Notes: generated from the sequence alone by a model not told the origin. 64,000 bases of DNA from Albula goreensis (GCA_022829145.1 CM040746.1:31762212-31826211); one strand, 5' to 3'; positions 1-17,356 are shown, counted from the stretch's first letter. Made by a program: numbers and translations.

Positions 1-2253
<2,253 letters not shown>

Positions 2254-3074
2254 TCAATTTAAATCAAATTTTAAAAGTAAGATAATTTTCCACAAGGGAA
2301 CAGAGCGTATCATCTTATTTTTCCCACTCTTTCCTCTCCACAGTAGAAAATGTATTTGGTGACACTTCATTTTTTGTGGTCTTTACATACTTTGGGTTGA
2401 AGTATTGTAACAGGAGGGAGAAGAGAGAGGACAGGAAGAAGGAGGCGCAGTCAGATTGTGAGGGCATATGAAGAGAGCTGTTTACTTTAAACCTTGGCCT
2501 GCACACCAGCCCAGCCATACTAATTCTGCCACAATTTGTATTCTGTGACATGAGTCCTCTGAGCCCACTGTTGACTGATACACACCGGGTTGTGATAGAA
2601 AAGCATGTGTCTTTAAAATTGACTGGCTTCTGTAATTTTCTTTAAAACGACTGTCCTTTTGCACACGAAAACAGGGTAACAACAAAGCATGAGCGATGCT
2701 GATCATCTTCCCCCAAAACGTAACTCTGTCTAAGGATTCCACTGCAGGATGGAGAGCAGAGTTGCAGGAGCACAGACCCTTAAAGTTTGTAACCGGGCAG
2801 GTCCCCAGGTGGCTGCCAAAGATATGCGGATCGACAGTGGCAGATAAAACTCCCGCGGTATCTCTGCAGAGCTTAACGCTGCTGTAGGACCGCCTCAGTA
2901 AGCCGGCCGGGAAGAGTTAATGAAGAGCACTGTGTCCACAGAGCTCTCTCTCTGCGGAGCTCATTCCCTTCACAAACCTTGCATCGCTTTACAGCAAACA
3001 AGGCCCCACAGAGTCTGTAAGCACTCCATCACACACACTATCTCACTATCCCTCTCCTTTCTCTCTCTCCATCT

Positions 3075-3118
3075 CACACACACACACACACATGCACACA
3101 CACTCACATTCTCACATA

Positions 3119-3156
<38 letters not shown>
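3075..3156. repeat. (CA)n microsatellite
   Basis: Interrupted CA dinucleotide tract in cnksr2 intron 7. The longest pure run is at about 3123-3156. Confidence 0.95.
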
Positions 3157-3160
<4 letters not shown>

Positions 3161-5228
3161 AACCCTAGGCTGGCTTTGACAGCTCTTTAATTAAAAGAGG
3201 CACATTGATTGCAGCCATCTGCAAACGCGGAGCCCTCCTCGCCTTCCGGTGCGTTCTCTCCGCCGTTCCCACCGCTTATTATCCACCCAGCCACCAATTA
3301 CAGGCTCCCAATTAACTGCGCTAATTGGGTGCTTCACCCGGAGACAAAACGAGGGGGAGCTTTCCCACAGATTAGGGCAGGCAGCGGTCCAGGAGAATGC
3401 CAGGGAGGCAGAGCAGGGGACATGGTGACATTTATCCCAGGACCCAGCCACACTGAACAGAGCAGAGCGGACATGTCAGCACTTTTCTCAGAAAGAGATC
3501 CCTTCCTCAACCACCGGCCCCTGAGCACAATGGCCTCACAGGATCAGCTGCTGTCAACCAATCGAAAACCTTTACAGTGCACTGCATGACTGGTCCACAA
3601 AAGGGGTGGAGCCACATAGTACTAGCAGTTAAATAATTGTTTGCACCAGACAAAAGGATACCAAAGAGCCGCCCCCCCTTTTTGGTTTCAGAAATTCTCC
3701 TTACATTGCTGTACTGTTTTCACATGGAGGTGAGGACAGTGGAAAAAGTAGTAGCTGACATACTTAATCATCCCTGTTTACAGGTTTAATGCCCTGTTGC
3801 CCCCATCTCAGGACACACAGGCGGAGACCATGACATGCTGTCTCCATGTCGGCATCGGCACACCTGAGCGACAGCTGAAGTCCAGGCAGCAGCTGATGTG
3901 TGTCACATTCTGTCACCCTGCCAGAACACACTGACACAGATACCGTACCGTCTCCACCTCTCTATACTGCTCTAACTATCCTTTCCCTAGCTGCCCTGCA
4001 ATGGGCATGGTCTCCCAGGAAACAGAGCCGTTGCATAGCAACAGGATTTGCTTACCTCCACAGCCAATCAGAATGAAGTTGTTTCGGGAGCAGTGGTTTA
4101 GTTCTTGCCCTTGTCCAGGAGGAAGGGTGGGAGAGAGCTGAGGGGCTCATGGGGCGGCAGAGTGCGGGAGGTATACTGTGTCTCCCTCACAGGTCAACCT
4201 CCTCACGGTCAGCTGAGGCCTTGCAGTAGAGTAGAGTCTGCTGCAGCCTCCTCTCCTCCCTCCCTCTCTCTTCACACAGTTGCCCCCTCGATAGAGCCAG
4301 CCCCTGCCAGCTGCAAGCCTTTGCAGGAGCCGACACAGGAGGCAGACAGAGGCGAGGGGCGGCACAGCCGCACACACTCCTCTCAAAGCAACCTGTCACT
4401 CCCCACTTACTGTGTTCAGTCAAAAATACCGCTAAGATGAAGTGAGCTTGTCAGTTCAGACATGGAATGGCCCAGCTGTACACTGTGCTCCCCCCCTGCT
4501 GAGAGGGAAGTGTGGTGGGGGGTGGCAGGAGGTGGCGGGGCTGTCTCACCAAAAACACACACAAACACAGGCCAACAGCAAGGCTCAGAACCCAGACAGT
4601 CACATCTCCAGAAATGTCCACTCTCTCCTGACCACATAGGAAGAGTATTTACCATGGCAGTGATCGCCATGGCGCTTGGAAATTGGCTGGGTTCTCAGGG
4701 GGCCATTCATGGAAGCATGACATGCTTGAAATCCATGCATGTTCCATGTAGTGTAGCTTCTGTTGAGTTGATGTGATTGGCTCGACAATATTGCTTATGT
4801 CCCGAAAGTAGTAGTTCACCACTTTGAACTGGACAGGATGTGTTCATATTAGGGAGGTGGCTCACAGTGAACCCTGGCATAAAAGACGAGCTTCTGGCCA
4901 ACAGTCCAGCGTTCGTTAACTCACGCTGAGTTGGTGGTGTGGGTCCTGATACATTCTTCCCCTCCTACCCACCACACTTTCTATAAGCGGGCGTCTGCCC
5001 GCACACATACGATCTGCTGCAGATTAATCCCCTCTAACAAGTTTCACTGGGCAGGCAGGCAGCTCTTGCTGTGAAGATTAACTCATCTGAATTGAAGAGA
5101 CAGGCTTTGGCAGTGCCAGGGAAAAAGGCAACAGGGCCCACTCGGTCGCCCGCTATGGAGGCCACTCAAAACGGCGTTACCTCTGCGTTCCGAAAAACCT
5201 GCCAGTCCTACCGCCAGACCCCAGCGCC

Positions 5229-5306
5229 CATGGCACAGAGATCCCTGACACTGCATCCCATGGCACAGAGATCCCTGGCACCACACCCCATGGCACAGAG
5301 ATCCCC
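5229..5306. repeat. 30-bp minisatellite, three copies
   Basis: The core CATGGCACAGAGATCC starts at 5229, 5259 and 5289, exactly 30 bases apart. Because 30 is divisible by three, one plus-strand frame reads as a repeated MAQRS peptide. It is antisense within a cnksr2 intron and there is no sign of a gene. Confidence 0.85.
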
Positions 5307-5949
5307 ACATCAGCACAGCCACCAGAGCCTGGCCGTGCCTGCACTAAACCAGGTCAGTACCGTGGTGGCATAGCTTGGCAGACTTTTTCAATTATTTAAA
5401 ATTTTAACGTTCTCTTGTTGTGTCTATTCCCAGTAGTCACATATAAAGTCTGGCAAACAGCATTAAACAGAGCAGAACTGGCACATGCCACTTTACATAT
5501 AAATGTTATGTTTTCATTTTTTTTTTTTTGAATGGCAAAGCACAGTTTATGAACAGCAGTGTTAAGTGTAGATTAGCATGCAACAGTGGAGAATACCAGA
5601 GTACACTTCATATAGCAGACTAGAGTGTGAATTAGTACTGAGTACAGTTCAGGATGGTACAGAGTTTGATTGTGATTACACATATTATGATTTTTATGAT
5701 TACACACATATTATACATGGTAGAGCAGAGAGCATTGTGGGAAGACTGTAAACTACAGGATGAACTGTGAGGGCTGACAGAAGGAAAGAAGATGAACAAC
5801 CAGGGGCAGAGGAGAACATCAGAAGCTAGCATAGGATACGGGAGGAATTACTTTGCAAGGCAAGATCTGGACAATGAGCAATAGTGGAGGGTAAGGTAAG
5901 ACAGTGAGCCGCAGTAGAGAATGGTAGAGCAGAGTAGAATATGTTAGAG

Positions 5950-6129
5950 CAGCAGCCCTCAGTCCTGGTCCTGGTTCATTTTTAATTGTGTCTGATACAT
6001 TAAACCAATATCAGTCATCCCATATTGTTCTTTGGATCTAAAGTGGTAGTGAAAATAAATTAAAATTAAAATCAAAATAGAAATCTGAAGGCCCCAGGGG
6101 CCCTTTAGAACCAGGCTTGAGGAGCACTG
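5950..6129. mobile_element. hAT-like non-autonomous element (MITE) with 8-bp target duplication
   Basis: A 180-bp element flanked by the identical 8-mer TGTTAGAG at 5942-5949 and 6130-6137. Its ends are imperfect inverted repeats beginning CAG. The left end reads CAGCAGCCCTCAGTCCTGGT and the right end, reverse-complemented, reads CAGTGCTCCTCAAGCCTGGT. An 8-bp duplication and CAG-type termini are the hallmark of hAT transposons. There is no transposase. It sits just downstream of cnksr2 exon 7. Confidence 0.8.
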
Positions 6130-6174
6130 TGTTAGAGGACTTTGGCAAAGCATGTCAGAGGACAGTTCACTTAC

Positions 6175-6234
6175 ATTTTCAGTGGTCCCGGTGATGACGT
6201 GAAGCCCGTCGTACGTGGACTTAATATACATCCC
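6175..6234 (-). CDS. cnksr2: CNKSR2 coding exon 7 (PDZ domain)
   Basis: 60 bases encoding GMYIKSTYDGLHVITGTTEN (residues 228-247), fully conserved in the CNK family. It contains the GMYI stretch of the PDZ domain, the position of the carboxylate-binding GLGF-type loop (G-L is supplied by exon 6 and G-M-Y-I by this exon). The acceptor is CTGATTAG-type before 6234, written GATTAG|GGG, and the donor is GTAAGT at 6174. A hAT-like miniature transposon ends only about 40 bp downstream of the donor in gene orientation. Confidence 0.95.
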
Positions 6235-7546
<1,312 letters not shown>

Positions 7547-7675
7547 TCACGGAGACAGAGAGAGAGGAGGAGGACATAGAGTCAAAGACAGAGAGAGAGA
7601 GAAGGGGGGAGAGCAAGAGAGAGAGAGCAGGAGAGAGAGCAAGCGAGAGATAGAAAGCCCAGGATTACTCCACAT

Positions 7676-7905
7676 GCAGACACTCTTCCCTGCATCTGCT
7701 CCCTCCCAGGCATTTGTACTGAACTCTGGGATTGTGGAGGGCATATTTACCACAAGTGTCAACAACACCATCTGCATTCACGATTAAAAACAACAGAACG
7801 GGGAACTCAGGGACTACTTGGCAAACAGTAAGACTGAGAACATGATCTGTTCATCACAATGTCACAGCGATGGCAAAGCTTGCAGTGTGTCCGGGCCTGC
7901 CTACA
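7676..7905. repeat. Dispersed block, copy 1 (second copy at 26960-27165)
   Basis: Starts with CTTCCCTGCATCTGCTCCCT and runs through TGAACTCTGGGATTGTGGAG to AATGTCACAGCG. It aligns over about 220 bases in the same orientation with 26960-27165, with many substitutions and small indels. Both copies are preceded by GA-rich DNA. Not recognised as a named repeat family. Confidence 0.7.
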
Positions 7906-9194
7906 GCAGGTGCGGCAGATTTATTGGGCGATTCACATTTACACTTTATATATCTTCCCTGATGTGCTTCGGCATGTCTCACCAAAGGGACCGCTGCGGA
8001 CGTGTCTCAGTGTTCCTGTTTCTTGTTCATAGTAACTCTCTGTACATTGTGCAGTGTGAAGTATGATTTGTTTTTTTAGGAATGGGGCAAGTAGCCAAAA
8101 CATGAAGCATTCGATTCTTACAGGGGGCAATGCCACGGTACGGAGCAGAGAATGACCTTGTGATGGCCGGTTGATTAATTGAATTTTTTACTTAAACATA
8201 ATACACCGATGGCATTCTAACATAAGAATTGGCTTCTACTGAAATTAATCTTTACATTTGTTTATATACTGTCTTCTGCAGAATTGAATCTTTGTTCACA
8301 ACTCTTACCATAAATGTTGACCCATTTTTTGGGTCTATTAAGACGTGTCTTATGCTGGGTTTTTCTTTAAATTCTTGTTTTAGAATCCTGCATTTCTTAT
8401 CAAAAAATCATTCAAATAATTCAAATCAACTGGGATTTTAACAAAGGAAATACATGTGTAATTTTTCTTTCTTTTAGCTGTATGGTAAATAATTACAGCT
8501 TCCATATCTTATAAATGTTCTTTCCTTTCAAGTCATTTCAAGTTATACAGTATTTTTGATATTTACTGGTTGAATTTATTGAAGCTTTTGGACTTAAACA
8601 CTCTCAAGTGTAGGATGCGGGATTTGAACATGCACGCCAAGTTTCCTAATGATTATGTCACACTGGCTATTTTCCAATATGAAGACAGGCAATCATCTTT
8701 CATTCAAAAGAGGGTCGCGTAAGCTGTAGGTTTACCCTCCATACATTTACACAACAACAACAGCACTAAAAGAAACTGCTTCATGAAATTATCAACAAAT
8801 CTAACCCGGGTTTCAATGAGCAATTCCAGGCCTGCGGTGGTCCAAGAGACAGTCTTTGATTGGCTGCCCCAGCTCATCAGCAGCGATTAATCGGCTGCTG
8901 ATGAAGGATGTTGATACGGCCGTGTGTAAAGTGCCACGCTCAGAGCCATCGTCAGCAAATTGCTCATCAAGTCACTGACATGAGCTCACAGAAAACACCT
9001 AGGGGGCCCACATCCATTCTGGACACACTATACAAACACAGGGCGAGTATGTGATTGCATGTGCCAACACTATAAAAATATAGCTTCAGGGACACCCACA
9101 GTTCTGTGTACAGTGGGGAAATTTGTGCTCAGTGTGGTCATGGTTCAGGGTAGTGGAAGTCCCATGAGCCAATGCGCAGCTGTCTTTGGCATGG

Positions 9195-9410
9195 CTGGTT
9201 AGCCTTGTGATATTAGGGACAAAGTGCTGGGATTGAAACCAAAGGGTTGCAGGTTCACTGCCATTGTACTCTTGAACAAGGCACTTCACCTGAATTGCTT
9301 CAGTTAAATATCCAGTGTAAGTCAGGATTGCAGAAATGTGGAAATGCCAGTTAAATAAGTCTCTTTGGATTAGGGCATCTCCCACATGCCTAATGTAAAT
9401 GTCAGTTGGT
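9195..9410 (+). mobile_element. tRNA-derived SINE (V-SINE-like), diverged
   Basis: Contains the typical fish SINE segments in order. A B-box-like GGGTTGCAGGTTCA is followed by CTTGAACAAGGCACTTCACC, AATTGCTTCAGTTAAATATCC, and a tail resembling the AAGTCGCTTTGGATAAAAGC ending (here AAGTCTCTTTGGATTAGGGC). The A-box half is eroded. Assignment to a specific SINE family needs a library comparison. Confidence 0.7.
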
Positions 9411-10036
9411 TGGGTACCTGCAGTACACATACACGGTCCATACCACGTGTACAGTTCTGTTCTCAGTTTGAAATATTACTTCATAGCAATAGGTGATGGA
9501 GCAAGTGACGGGCCAAGAAGTATCATTTATAACTAATGGGGGATTTTTGTGTGTGTTTGTAATGGAAAAATGTATTAATGGGAAGTCTGGAATGAGTCTC
9601 TTTTAGTAAGACCAATACTTCCTGCCTCAGAAGAAAATATGTCTTTCTAAAGATTTTTTAAGTTTTAATACTTCAACCATTGATCTCATTTTCGATTTAC
9701 TAGTTAACATGAAACAGTAGAGCGAGGTACTAATAATACTTCATAAAAGACTAGCGGATGTATGAGAAATAAAGCACAGTCTCTTTGAGAAAGCAGGACA
9801 TGCTCACTCACAGTTCTCTCAACTCTCCCATCTCTCTCTCTCTATTTCAATGCTGTAGGCAGGAATCTCAAGGGGACAAGAGAGCAGAAGTGAGGCTTTG
9901 CATTATTGAACACCGACTGCCAACCAAAGAGCTTAAAAATGCTGTTTTCAAGAAATATACAGGAACTCTCATACGTAACCTATATAACCACAGAGTTTCT
10001 TGTCAAGCACAACATTAATTGAACTGTTGTGTTTTG

Positions 10037-10040
<4 letters not shown>

Positions 10041-10071
<31 letters not shown>
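10041..10071. repeat. (GT)n microsatellite
   Basis: A pure TG dinucleotide run of about 30 bases in cnksr2 intron 5, next to the SINE at 10118-10295. Confidence 0.95.
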
Positions 10072-10072
<1 letters not shown>

Positions 10073-10117
10073 TACCTGTCTGCAGTGGAAATGTAAGCAC
10101 AGAAATGCTAAATGAAA

Positions 10118-10295
10118 TCATTATTTTTGGCAGACACCCCTATCCTTACCAAATTTAAATTTCCGCCCTCTTATGCAGCTAGATATTCACTGAAGCAATC
10201 CACATTAAATACTTTGCTCTGGGTAGTAGTTCATAATGGAATGAAACCAGCAACCTCTGGGCTAAAAGCCCATGTTTCTAATCACTGTCACACTG
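10118..10295 (-). mobile_element. tRNA-derived SINE, diverged, minus orientation
   Basis: The reverse complement contains GAGGTTGCTGGTTTCATTCC, GGATTGCTTCAGTGAATATC and an end resembling the GGATAAAAGTGTCTGC tail. It is the same family as the copy at 9195-9410 but in the opposite orientation. Confidence 0.65.
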
Positions 10296-10927
10296 AATGC
10301 CAACTGAACCTAGAAGCAGCAGTTACCGTTCATCATATGAAACAGAGACAACTTCAGCACAATCACTCACACACAAGCATTCAGATATGTCATGACCAAA
10401 TATGCAAAAATACACACATACACACACACACACACACATGCTTCAGCTAGCTATGCCCTTGCTCACTGTTGTTCTGCATGTAGCTTAAACTTCACTGGTT
10501 CCCTTACGCTCCCAAACAATGGCCACTGGTCATGTAGGCAGCATGTGGGCCAGTGGTTTGAGCATCGGGGATGGCCAGCTCAAATATCTGATGAGATTTA
10601 GTAATATCGAATTGCTCTTGAACATGAGGAGCTGCTTAAACAGATTACCCTATACGGAAAATATATTACCATTTTTACATCAACCTGTTAAAGGGTAGCA
10701 TGTCAGCTACTCAAATTATGAGTATTATATATCATGATATAAAGTAACCAGTAACTTGTCCCAATACCATCCACCAGGAAGTGATCTACATACACAGCTT
10801 GATTAATATTTTGGACAAATGCACTAATCTGAGAGCAGTTGTCTTGTCAAAAATAGGCATCTTTCACTAGCTATTTCTGCTGTGAGTTTCTACTGGGAGG
10901 CACAGACACCGGAGCAGTGTAACTCAC

Positions 10928-10969
10928 CACATGAAGAATCTTGTTTTCCGTCTCATACACGGTGCAGTC
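10928..10969 (-). CDS. cnksr2: CNKSR2 coding exon 5 (CRIC, 14 codons)
   Basis: A 42-base exon encoding DCTVYETENKILHV (residues 174-187), identical or nearly so to vertebrate CNKSR2. The acceptor is TTCCCTACAG and the donor is GTGAGT. It is too short for ORF-length detection. It was found by looking for the expected CNKSR2 segment between TIVQQ and CKTLSG, and both borders preserve phase 0. It forms the C-terminal part of the CRIC domain. Confidence 0.93.
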
Positions 10970-12282
10970 CTGTAGGGAAACAGAACACAGTCCAGTTCAG
11001 AGAAACAAAGTGCTGAAAACACCAGCGAGTGGCAAACAAACACAGAAATCATGATACAATCCAAAGCCATAAACAATTTTCAGCTTGAGATTCCTGCTCA
11101 GAGGGAATAGTGACATGAATGATAAGAGAGAGATAGCACGGAGAGAAGAAATATGGGAGGAATGATATCAACAGAAGGAGAGGTGTCTGAAGGAGGAGAG
11201 ATACAGAAATGGCAGGAGAGGAGGTATGGAGCTTGGGGTTTCGTGATCTCTATAAAAGGTGGATTCTCAGTGAGCTGTCAATCACTGACTAGTTTGACAA
11301 AGAACAATATTTTGCTCTCCACAGCAAAAATAAAAAAATATATATTGGTTGAAATCAAAGACTTACTGATGGTAGCTTCACCCATTTTTGGTTTCAAGAA
11401 AGATTAAATTCCTGTAACAAATATATAACATATACTGGAGAAGAAGAGATCTCAGAAAGAGTAGAGGCTTCGGTGGGGAAATATGGAGGGAGAGATTAGG
11501 GAGAGAGAGGGATGAGGTGAAAGAGAGCTTTGAAAGAATAGAAAGAATAAGACCAGGTATGTCCTCTCCGTCTTTTGTCTTGGAGGGGAGTGGTCCAGGT
11601 CATTGTAACCCTTCCCCCTAAGATCACTAGACATTTAAAACCAGTTTTTCAGCAGTATGCTAAATCCAGGCTTCCTCAAAACCATGAAGAACACAATGCT
11701 AGAAATGTCTGTTTCTAAGTGCCATTCCATATTTGATTATGTTTTATCATATTACCTACCGATTACCATTATATATCCAATAAATGCCTTACAATCTAAT
11801 CTTTCTAAAGTGAGTCCACACTCAGGTATTAAATTGACCTTGATATTGTTCTTCATTTATGCCTGTACACCAACATAGTCATACACACACACACACACAC
11901 ACAAGCACACAATCGCCCGCAGTCACACACATGCACATAAAGACCAGCAGCAACCATGTGCTGAAGCTGAGACTGGCCAATGTTTAAAAATGCTCCCCCT
12001 GAGGTTTTACCCCCTGGTCCAAGGTAGAGCACAGTGTGTACCCCAGCTCAGCCAGCACACAGACATACAGAAAAGCAATCAGTGGACGAGCCAAACAAAC
12101 ACAATATGTACCAGAGAGCGACAGTCTGCCCTGCCGCATACAGAGCATCCTATCCTCCTCCTGAGAGGCTACTGCACCATGCTGCTTTCAGGGTTTGTAA
12201 AGAGGGCATCACTCCGGGAACAGAATGTATCAGGACTCTCTCACTCTGTGCCCCCTCATCTTCAGTTACCCAAACCTTCCTG

Positions 12283-12322
<40 letters not shown>

Positions 12323-12323
12323 G
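12283..12323. repeat. (GT)n microsatellite
   Basis: TG tract with one TATA interruption at its right end, in cnksr2 intron 4. Confidence 0.95.
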
Positions 12324-12797
12324 GCGGGGGTGCGGGGACAGTGGATGTTTTTCACCACCAGTGTGTTGACAGAGAAGCTCCCTCAGGTCTAAGTGTCTAT
12401 GAGAAGTCAAGAGCACATGGCAAACAGTGCAGGGGGGTGGGAGTGAGGGCTAGGGAGCCCTGTGGAGAGCAAGGCTGTCCTGTGGATGGAGACGCTGTCC
12501 CGGGATGAGAGATGCTCAAGGTGCCCTATGGGGGGGTGAGAATGGAAGGTGAGGTCAGTACAGGCAGACGGATACTCCAGCCAGCCTCAGTGAAAGCTGC
12601 CCAGGGGAGGGAGGGCTCAGTATGGAGCTTTATCCAGCTAGCCCCTGTGAAAAGCACCATAACCCAAATGGTGTCTCAAATCTGCCCAGACAATGTAGCC
12701 ATAACAGAATAAATTCTGCGCATCAGCTGAGCTCTTACTTACCCATTGTGCTGCACAGCACAAAAGCATGGAGGCCTAGCAGTGTTTGTGCATGAAG

Positions 12798-12961
12798 GTG
12801 TGTGTGTGCGTGTGTGTGTGTGTGTGTGTGTGCACGTGTGTCAGTGTAAAAACAAATACGTGTGCATACATATATGTGTGAGCATGTGTGTGCATGCATT
12901 TATGAGGATGTGTGCATGTGCCTGTGTGTGTGCATGCATATTGGTATGTGAGTATGAATGG

Positions 12962-12993
<32 letters not shown>

Positions 12994-13029
12994 ATGCACA
13001 CTGGTATGCGAGTATGAATCGATGTTTAT

Positions 13030-13096
<67 letters not shown>
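12798..13096. repeat. Large compound (GT)n tract
   Basis: About 300 bases dominated by TG dinucleotides, with a pure run at about 13036-13094. Two copies of a roughly 55-60 base interruption (core GGTATG.GAGTATGAAT) lie near 12942 and 13001, so part of the tract expanded as a larger unit. Alternating purine-pyrimidine DNA of this length could adopt Z-form. That is a general property and was not observed here. Confidence 0.9.
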
Positions 13097-13098
<2 letters not shown>

Positions 13099-14563
13099 TA
13101 AGTGCATGAGTGCATGTGCATGAGAAGTATGTACAGACTAACGCACACACTTGAGAAAGGAGGTCATGAGCAAAAGCATACTTAGCTGTGATGCAGCTCA
13201 ATGTGATTTTGTAGGTCAAGGCCTCCTGCTTTTGTCACAGCACACACACCTGATAATCGGAAAGCTCATACATGTAACTGAAAAGCTCAAAAAAGAGAGC
13301 GAAAAGCTTGTCCATGATGGAGGAAAGATCATCCATGAGAGTCACCTGAATCCAGAGCTGCCGCTGCTCTGCAGGGCTCCATCGCTTGCTGGACCTACTC
13401 TCTATAAGGCTGGCCTCCATAACCAGCGTAAAACCATGAAGAGCTCATTTCATCTCTGCAGGCTGGGTATTCCCGGTGGGAAGCGGGCACAGGAGCGTCC
13501 AGAGCTATGGCGTGAAATGCTTCCGTCCTGCATCTCTCTCTGCCAGTCGCGCTCTGAGGCGACATCAAAGGCAGCTGTTATCTCGATAATTGAGCATGAA
13601 GGTGAGGTGCGTGCAGGACAGCTAACTCACTCCTCCCAGCCCCATCCCACAATGCCCCCCTCCTCCTCATCATCCTCCCCTTCCTCCACCCAAAGCCCTC
13701 ATGAGCTGTTCATTCTGTACAATCATGTTTTTTTTTTAAGTTTTCTAATTTCTGTTTGGTACTGTACAGAGCTATATTGTATTTTATGCTGTGTGATTGA
13801 TTACTTTAGCTTCCTCTTGGCCAGAACCTCCTTCAATAAAAAGATTTCAATCTCATCAAGTCTCAACAGGATAAATAAAGGATAAATAAACAGTAAATAA
13901 AACTGCAGGCACATCGATAGGAGACCGTGCCCGCAGCTCTGTTGCCCCAACAGCCTCGTCCTGCGCCAGTCCCCACCCTGCCTGCCAACTGGCCACCTGC
14001 GCATGCTCGTCACCCCGCCCCCCCCGGCAGTCCCAGCTATCTTCCAGGCACCAGCCGTCCCCGATTAAGCTGGAAAATCCACCTGCCACAGTAGGGGAAG
14101 AGAGCTGGACAGTGGCGAGTTTCCAGGCAGCTGGAGATAGCGCCATGACCCACCAGTGTCTCAAACCCCCACTCATCCACACCCCCAACCCCCCACTGCT
14201 GGACAACTGGAGGAGGGCACCATGCCCCGTGAGTGAGAGTCATGCTGTTGGATCCTTGGATCCCCAGGGGCCGCTGGGAGTGCAGGACAAAGGAAAGCGG
14301 GCTGCAGCGGGTCCCGGCGAGTCTTCTCCGATCAAACACAACAGCGCCTACGCTGAGCCAAGCTACGCCTGCAGCTCTGAGCTTCAGAGGAAGCGGTTTA
14401 ATTTCTCCCCTCACAGTACATCTCCCCATAGGCAGACCATAAGACCGACCAAAAGTGTTTCTGGAGCCCCAGAGGATCATGGGATGATTACCATTGAACC
14501 CCTTTCCAGGTCCCTTCTCAGACATACCAAATGGAAAATAGTTTACCTTCTTAAGCATGGTTA

Positions 14564-14689
<126 letters not shown>

Positions 14690-14742
14690 TTATACACAAT
14701 ATACTATACATACTAGGCTTACAGTGTCTTTAAGTGATCTCA

Positions 14743-15105
<363 letters not shown>

Positions 15106-16531
15106 CTAAAATAACAGCAGCGTCCTTTCCCCCATCTTTCATTTCACTGCACTGAAAGGACTATCGATTGACCATGTGAGGTTGCATTGCTTTAATCTGT
15201 CCATATTCTATAGATCAGGTGAAAGAAGAAAGGGTAGGTGTCACTTTAGAGTTTTTGGATTCAGCAAGTCACCGGTCCTCTAGACAACCAAGAGGGCACC
15301 CTGTCACTGTCTTTCATCAGCATCTTTAAAAGTGTCGTCGACCAGACGTTTGGCCCATACTGGGATTCACGCAACAGAGAACAGAAAGTGATGTGACAGC
15401 ATTTGGCTCTCTTCAAACACTCTGAGGTAGTGACCTCCATCCTTCACTTCATCATGACTCAGAGAGGTCACTGCCATATTTCCTTCACCTGTATATGCTA
15501 TATTGAGCAAGTCAAAGAGGCAAGGAAGGAAGGATAGACACATGTTAACAGATTTCAGACTCAACCAGTGACTCTAGTCTCTGGAGAACCATGAGTGTAC
15601 CTACCTCTTTTAAATAGACATCCTAAAGGAAAGGGGTTTGCCCCCTACTGGTCAGAATCAGTATCAAACACAATCAGGGATTCAACTGGACAGGTAAAGG
15701 AAGTCATGTGAGGGACTGGGTAACAGTACACCATGCTCATGGTGGGCGGAGCAGACACTACAGTTCCTTACAGGTGAGAAAAAGGGGAAACTGTACATAA
15801 TTAGGACTGAGCAGATGATGAATGCACATCTGCTCACTGTTTCAGAGGGTTATGCTAACCTCTGAAATAAATATGCTTCAGAAAGATACCAAGAAGGAAT
15901 TTATTATCATCAAACTCATGTGTAAAGGACATTTTTGGTTTCGACAAGTTCAACAGGTTCTTAGAATTTTGTGGTTTTTAAGGCCACAGGAGACCTCTTA
16001 TCACTCAGAGAGAATATATATATATATGTACCTATAAATCATGGTTTATTAACATATCAATATAGCTGTCAGGCAACAATTATTGGTTCCTTCCCACAAT
16101 GCAGCTTTGGTTGTGTCTAAAGCCTTCCGGACTGGTCTGTATTCCCTTTAGAAAAGCCTTGTTTGTGTATGAGTTATTTTCTTTTTTTTCCTCCTTTTTG
16201 CCAACACCGGCTTAAGTCGCCATCATTTGGAAAACTGTCAGAAAAGCTTTTCTTATAACAGAGAAAATGGAGAACACAGAGAGGATTTTAGCCCTGCTGT
16301 GAACAACGGCGTAAGTAAGCCTCTAAGAGTGCACATTGTTTCCAGAAACATCCCACTGCTGTCTGACACGCAGGCGACGGAGGACCATGGGAGGGGTAGC
16401 TGAACAGGGGACTGTAGAGTTCAGACGGTCACAGGTTGCCCCTGCCAAGCTTATAACCTCCGCCTAGCTTGCTTCAAAACCCTTCTAGCAGGACCAGCTG
16501 AGCCCATGCACTGCCTGGTTTGTGTTTGTTT

Positions 16532-16545
16532 GCGTGTGTGTGTGT

Positions 16546-16577
<32 letters not shown>
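16532..16577. repeat. (GT)n microsatellite
   Basis: TG tract with a GGTG interruption in cnksr2 intron 2. Confidence 0.95.
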
Positions 16578-16578
<1 letters not shown>

Positions 16579-17356
16579 ATATATGCTCAATAATCAGCTT
16601 AATCGACAAGCCCCATGCCGTAGAGAGGCAGCACTGAGCAGCTTAAAACCTTCCTCTTCTTTCGCTCCCTTGCCTGTTTAGCTCGTTGCCGTGGTAACCT
16701 CGGGGCTGCGCTGCAGTTAATTGCACCCAGCCTGATATTTTCATAATTCCTTTATAATGTATTGTTTAATTTCCACCACCCCCCCTTTCCTCTGTTCTCT
16801 CTCCATTTCATTCAGAATATCAAAGCCCAGCATTGCCTGCTGCCTCTAGGCTCTGGGCTGGGTGGCACATTAAAGAATTGTTATCGTGGAAGATTAGATA
16901 AGACACAAAGCCTGACATAATTTAACAGGACGGGCCCGGGACAGTTAAAAGCCTGTGCTAAAGTATGCAGCCAACCCCTCTTGACCAGTATAAGCATCCC
17001 CTTTTTCCCCCTCTCTGCTGAAATTTCGGAGTTGGGGGGGAGGGAGGGAGAGACATTCCCTGGCTCCCTCTCCCGCCGGATGTTCCACACTCGATTGGAA
17101 CGCTAATTCCCTCATGGCAGGAGCTGAGCGGGAGCAGCAGTGTGCGGGGTGTTGGATCGACGGAGAACCCGTTAATCCCGCCGCGTGCTGCGAAGAGATA
17201 ACGTCCCTCTCTTTCTCTCGGCCTGCACCGGCGGAGCTCGCCAGGGAAAAGAGCGGGCCCACATCACGTGAGCTGCTGGGGAAGACCGAAATTACCGTTT
17301 TATTTCCAGGAGAGGCCTTCACACTTACCATTTATCTACTCGCTCATTTCTTGTGA

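Noticed and set aside
12776-13219. His/Thr- and Cys/Val-repeat open frames
   Set aside because: Translation of the GT/CA tract only.
13151-13885. 244-codon plus-strand open frame
   Set aside because: No recognisable protein. It runs through low-complexity Ser/Pro and poly-T-derived Phe segments and lies antisense inside cnksr2 intron 4.
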